Source of the DNA: JAQBFJ01 sp032123435
GTDB lineage: Bacteria > Verrucomicrobiota > Kiritimatiellia > UBA8416 > JAQBFJ01
Length of the DNA: 55,370 bases
Direction of reading: 5' to 3'
Assembly (NCBI GenBank): GCA_032123435.1
Contig: JAQBFJ010000157.1
Span: forward strand, 1 to 55,370
How positions within the stretch are numbered: position 1 is the stretch's first letter; each line of letters starts with the position of its first letter. Shown one piece after another: positions 52,837 through 55,370 of this stretch. The notes beneath the pieces were generated by a model. The model saw nothing but the letters and a program-made list of their open reading frames with translations. It searched no databases and was not told the DNA's origin. A program made the position numbers and the translations under genes.

Positions 52837-54837
52837 TTAACCCGTCTTTCGCTATTCGCCGATTGGAATGTTGAGTTTCTTAGGAAACTGCCTACATCTT
52901 GCTCAAAGGTCTGCCCCACATTTCCTTTTTAGTTCTTCAAGTCGAGGAGGCAGTTGCTCGGGCAAGGATAGATTGAGTTGATGCAGGAGAAGTTTCAGAT
53001 CATTTTCCGGCTGGGTGTAGCGAGGTAGGATCAGGTTGTGCCCGTCAGTGGTTGGCAGATGCACGTCGATCATCTGCATAGCTTTGAACTTTTCGAGGAT
53101 CGCCCGAGGCGTCAGGCCGGGGGCCTTGGCCTTTGCACGTTGTTTCAAGGTTACCTGTAAGCAATATGCCAGGAAGCTGACGAAAATGTGCGCCTCGATG
53201 CGATCGTCTTTCTGATGATAGACTGGCCGGATGCTCAGGTCCTGCTTGATCTCCTTGAAGGCCTGTTCGACTTCTGTGAGCACGATGTATTGTTTCCACA
53301 GCTCTTCAGGGCTTTCAGCCACAAGGTTGGTGCGCAGCAGATAGGTGCCTTCTCCTCGCCGGGTTCGGCGCAGTTTCTGCCTGTTGAGACTGAAGGTGAA
53401 CGTTTCGGGGGTAACGGTTTCTCGTGGCTTGGGAAGCTCTATATCGATCAGCGACCAGGCTTTTCCCGCTTCTTGTTTTGCCGCACCGAGTTTGAGCAGC
53501 AGTGCATCGCGCTTGAGATTCTTCATTCCCCGGATCTGATGTAGCCGGTTCCAGAGTTTCTTGAGCTTACGCCGCCGCATGGACTGCTCTTTGTCGCGCC
53601 GTCCACCGCTACGAGTCAGCACATAGAGGTCTTTACCGTCGCGGGCGAGTTTGACTTGGATCTGCGACTGAACCTGCTTCCACGGCAAGGCGAAAAGCTG
53701 ATCTTCAAGCTTAGTAATACGTCCACGAAGGGTGCCGACCAGATAGCTTGCTCCTTGCGCACGCATCTGCTCAAGGGCTTCCTCGGTCGGAATGCCTCGG
53801 TCCATGATCCACAACCTATTCATCTTGCCGTATTGATTTTCGATCCTGCGCAAGAAGTCCGGCAACGTTGTTTTGTCGGATGTGTTGCCCGGCATCACCT
53901 CGTAGGCCACTGGAAAGCCTTCCGGGGTCACAATCAGTGCAATGACCACTTGCACGCAATCGGGACGTTTGTCACGGCTGTAGCCGAATCGGCGTAGCCC
54001 GTCCGTATCCTCCGGCGGATCGCACTCGAAATAGGTGCTTGTCAAATCGTATAGCAGCACATCATACGTTGCTCCGAACAGATCCGCCCAGCGTTCCTTT
54101 AGAAAGGTGAACAACTCAGACTTGTGGGCGCAGAGCCTGTCAAGGCAGCGGTAGAGCGTGTCCTTGGCCGCAATCGAATCGTCCTCGCCAAGTAGATCGG
54201 CCATTGCGCTGGTTTTAAACCAGTCCCGGTGAAGACGCCATTCGCTGCCCGGATCCAACAGGCGGTAGCTGACCAGCGTCTTGAGAACATTGAGCCAACT
54301 CGTTCCCTTGCGGCTGTTCGACAGGTGCTGTGCCCAGAAGCCATCAAGTCCAAGTTGATTCCACAGCTCCATCGTCAGCCAGCAACCTCCCCACTGCCGA
54401 GGATGACGCAACGTCATTTTGTTGAGCCGGATCTGAACAGGATTGCGCACATCCGGCGGAGGCGTGCGATCCGCAGGAAAGAGGCTCATCTGTTTGACGG
54501 TATCGTCTGTCTCATCCAGCACATCAAGCGCCGAGCACCACTGCGCACGTTGACTGTCGTTGATCTCGCCAAGATAGAGAAGCTGACGCTTTATCACGCC
54601 ACGACGGGTGCGTACGCTCTCGGCAATGCTCCAGTAGCGATGCTCTTTGCCGTCCTTGAAACGCTTGTGACACTTCAGGTACATGCAACCATTATCGCAC
54701 GAACGAACCGTTCGTCAATGGGGTGGGTCTGCCCCACAGCACAATTCCGAACATCAACCCCTGAAAACATTGGGACAAACGGCTTCAACCTACCGAAAAT
54801 AGTCGTTTTGCGCCGCGAATAGCGAAAGACGGGTTAA
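52837..54837 (-). mobile_element. Complete IS1634-type insertion sequence
   Basis: Perfect 23-bp terminal inverted repeats, beginning TTAACCCGTCTTTCGC, lie at 52837-52859 and 54815-54837 and enclose a single intact transposase gene on the minus strand. The outermost TTAA on both sides could be a four-base target duplication rather than part of the repeat, in which case the element spans 52841-54833. The ends and gene are intact, so it looks recently active. Confidence 0.85.
52903..54684 (-). CDS. IS1634 family transposase
   Basis: This 593-residue DDE transposase belongs to the IS4/IS1634 group. The RNase H-like acidic residues fit D213 (LLYDLTSTYFE), D295 (IMDRGIPTEE) and E473 in EVEQAFKEIKQDLSIRPVYH. 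Between the second aspartate and the glutamate is the long, largely beta insertion typical of IS4-like enzymes. The ATG at 54684 lies about 130 bases inside the right terminal repeat. The gene appears G+C-richer than its surroundings by eye, in line with horizontal transfer. All catalytic residues are present. Confidence 0.93.
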   Translation of the reverse strand: MYLKCHKRFKDGKEHRYWSIAESVRTRRGVIKRQLLYLGEINDSQRAQWCSALDVLDETDDTVKQMSLFPADRTPPPDVRNPVQIRLNKMTLRHPRQWGGCWLTMELWNQLGLDGFWAQHLSNSRKGTSWLNVLKTLVSYRLLDPGSEWRLHRDWFKTSAMADLLGEDDSIAAKDTLYRCLDRLCAHKSELFTFLKERWADLFGATYDVLLYDLTSTYFECDPPEDTDGLRRFGYSRDKRPDCVQVVIALIVTPEGFPVAYEVMPGNTSDKTTLPDFLRRIENQYGKMNRLWIMDRGIPTEEALEQMRAQGASYLVGTLRGRITKLEDQLFALPWKQVQSQIQVKLARDGKDLYVLTRSGGRRDKEQSMRRRKLKKLWNRLHQIRGMKNLKRDALLLKLGAAKQEAGKAWSLIDIELPKPRETVTPETFTFSLNRQKLRRTRRGEGTYLLRTNLVAESPEELWKQYIVLTEVEQAFKEIKQDLSIRPVYHQKDDRIEAHIFVSFLAYCLQVTLKQRAKAKAPGLTPRAILEKFKAMQMIDVHLPTTDGHNLILPRYTQPENDLKLLLHQLNLSLPEQLPPRLEELKRKCGADL

Positions 54838-54855
54838 CAAGTTGTGTGAACGAGA

Positions 54856-54963
54856 ATGATCAAAGGAAAGCACATCCAGCTCCGGCCCGTGACATTGGAC
54901 GACCGACGAATGATCTATGCGTGGAGTCATGAGTCGGACGTAGCGCTATTCATCCACACCTAA
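54856..54963 (+). pseudogene. N-terminal remnant of a GNAT acetyltransferase
   Basis: The frame encodes 35 residues that match the typical start of RimJ/RimL-like GNAT enzymes (MIKGKHIQLRPVTLDDRRMI, then YAWSHESDVALF) and then stops at TAA. The downstream sequence is not GNAT-like in any frame I checked. The remnant begins 18 bases outside the insertion sequence. It is probably a decayed gene left by rearrangement around the element; a functional micropeptide is unlikely. Confidence 0.6.
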
Positions 54964-55037
54964 ATTTATTGGCTAAAATGCAATTCCTATGAATTTACGG
55001 TACAAGCGTTGACAGAGACACTATTACTTGGTAGCAT

Positions 55038-55370
55038 ATGCCACTGATGAAAGTTGTGAAAACAGTGCTGTCTTTCTGGATGTGCCTGATATTCCTTTCT
55101 TCGGGACTATCTGGCCTCACCATTTGCATAACCCCGGACGGCCACATCTGCCTCAAACTCGCAGGAAGTAACACGCCTAGTGAGCCCTGTTCGCAGAGTC
55201 ATGAAGATTGCCAAGACCGTGATGATCAAGGCATGTCGCACCCCACAGCAGAACGATGCTGTTACAAATGCGTCGACATGCCTCTTCCTGGTGCCAAGAT
55301 TCCAGAGTGTACGGTACAGCAACCGGAGGTCACAAAGATCTCAAAGGTGCGCCTTGCGACCTGCTTGAAC
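55038..55370 (+). CDS. Cys-rich exported protein, cut by the window end
   Basis: An open frame from ATG 55038 runs to the last base (111 codons) without a stop. It starts with a signal peptide (basic start, then LSFWMCLIFLSSGLSG) and continues with a cysteine-rich region: ICITPDGHICLKLAG, PCSQSHEDCQD and ERCCYKCVDMPLPG. The DGH and CCYKCVDMPL patterns recall small periplasmic proteins encoded beside heavy-metal RND efflux genes; this is a resemblance from memory, not a firm assignment. An internal ATG at 55047 is an alternative start. Metal binding in the periplasm is plausible; function and full length cannot be determined here. Confidence 0.6.
   Translation, partial: MPLMKVVKTVLSFWMCLIFLSSGLSGLTICITPDGHICLKLAGSNTPSEPCSQSHEDCQDRDDQGMSHPTAERCCYKCVDMPLPGAKIPECTVQQPEVTKISKVRLATCLN

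Noticed and set aside
52026..54738. The 11-mer TCTGCCCCACA at 52026, 52910 and 54728
   Set aside because: Too short for a repeat family; two copies lie inside the insertion sequence and the third has no shared flank.
1..55370. CRISPR array, tRNA or rRNA genes
   Set aside because: No regularly spaced direct repeats and no cloverleaf or rRNA signature was found in the intergenic regions.

Overview
The window reads as chromosomal DNA of a Gram-negative-type bacterium: it has an Mla-like lipid ABC system, lipoprotein signals and an RND/MMPL exporter. Coding density is high. The housekeeping set includes guaB, pyrB, argF, mnmE/mnmG, rsmB, rlmN, pdxB and a nusA-infB-rbfA-truB-ribF-rpsO-pnp operon. 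The TPR-like ABC partner, the aromatic-repeat lipoprotein, the M16C protease and the palindromic intergenic repeats suggest the PVC assemblage (Kiritimatiellota/Lentisphaerota type). That placement is inference; no rRNA, tRNA or other phylogenetic anchor lies in the window.

Layout. 1-700: no recognisable gene, but two inverted repeats precede an AbiE-type toxin-antitoxin pair (701-2181). 2324-3814: guaB with a leader hairpin. 3815-4104: palindrome-rich intergenic DNA. 4105-10139 (minus): apparent operon argF, pyrB, an 18-residue-repeat lipoprotein, mlaE, mlaF, mlaD. 10269-11159: DUF89 phosphatase, whose stop codon lies in a short inverted-repeat element. 11433-14582 (minus): GH38 alpha-mannosidase. 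14812-17503: a compact class III adenylyl cyclase followed by a large protein without catalytic domain. 17465-18382 (minus): aldose epimerase. 18383-18786: hairpin-rich repeat DNA. 18787-19305: nitroreductase. 19474-22446: M16C peptidase.

22491-25728 (minus): mnmE-mnmG (tRNA wobble-uridine modification). 25821-29848 (minus): L-arabinose operon with a fucose-isomerase-type isomerase, ribulokinase and ribulose-5-phosphate epimerase. 29933-33655 (minus): pdxB, rsmB, rlmN. 33659-38340 (minus): ABC-2 system (permease, ATPase, permease, TPR-like protein, single-TM protein) running directly into rlmN. 38365-46773 (minus): the translation/transcription operon with a promoter, a leader hairpin and no rimP. 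47098-51403 (plus): MMPL exporter and Ste24-type protease.

The right end is accessory: a gene-poor stretch with a possible structured RNA (51915-52314), small membrane proteins, a complete 2-kb IS1634-type insertion sequence (52837-54837), a GNAT remnant and a Cys-rich exported protein cut by the window end. The items most worth follow-up are the repeat lipoprotein in the mla operon, the cyclase/partner pair, the structured RNA at 51.9-52.0 kb and the palindromic repeat elements. No CRISPR array, rRNA or tRNA was seen.
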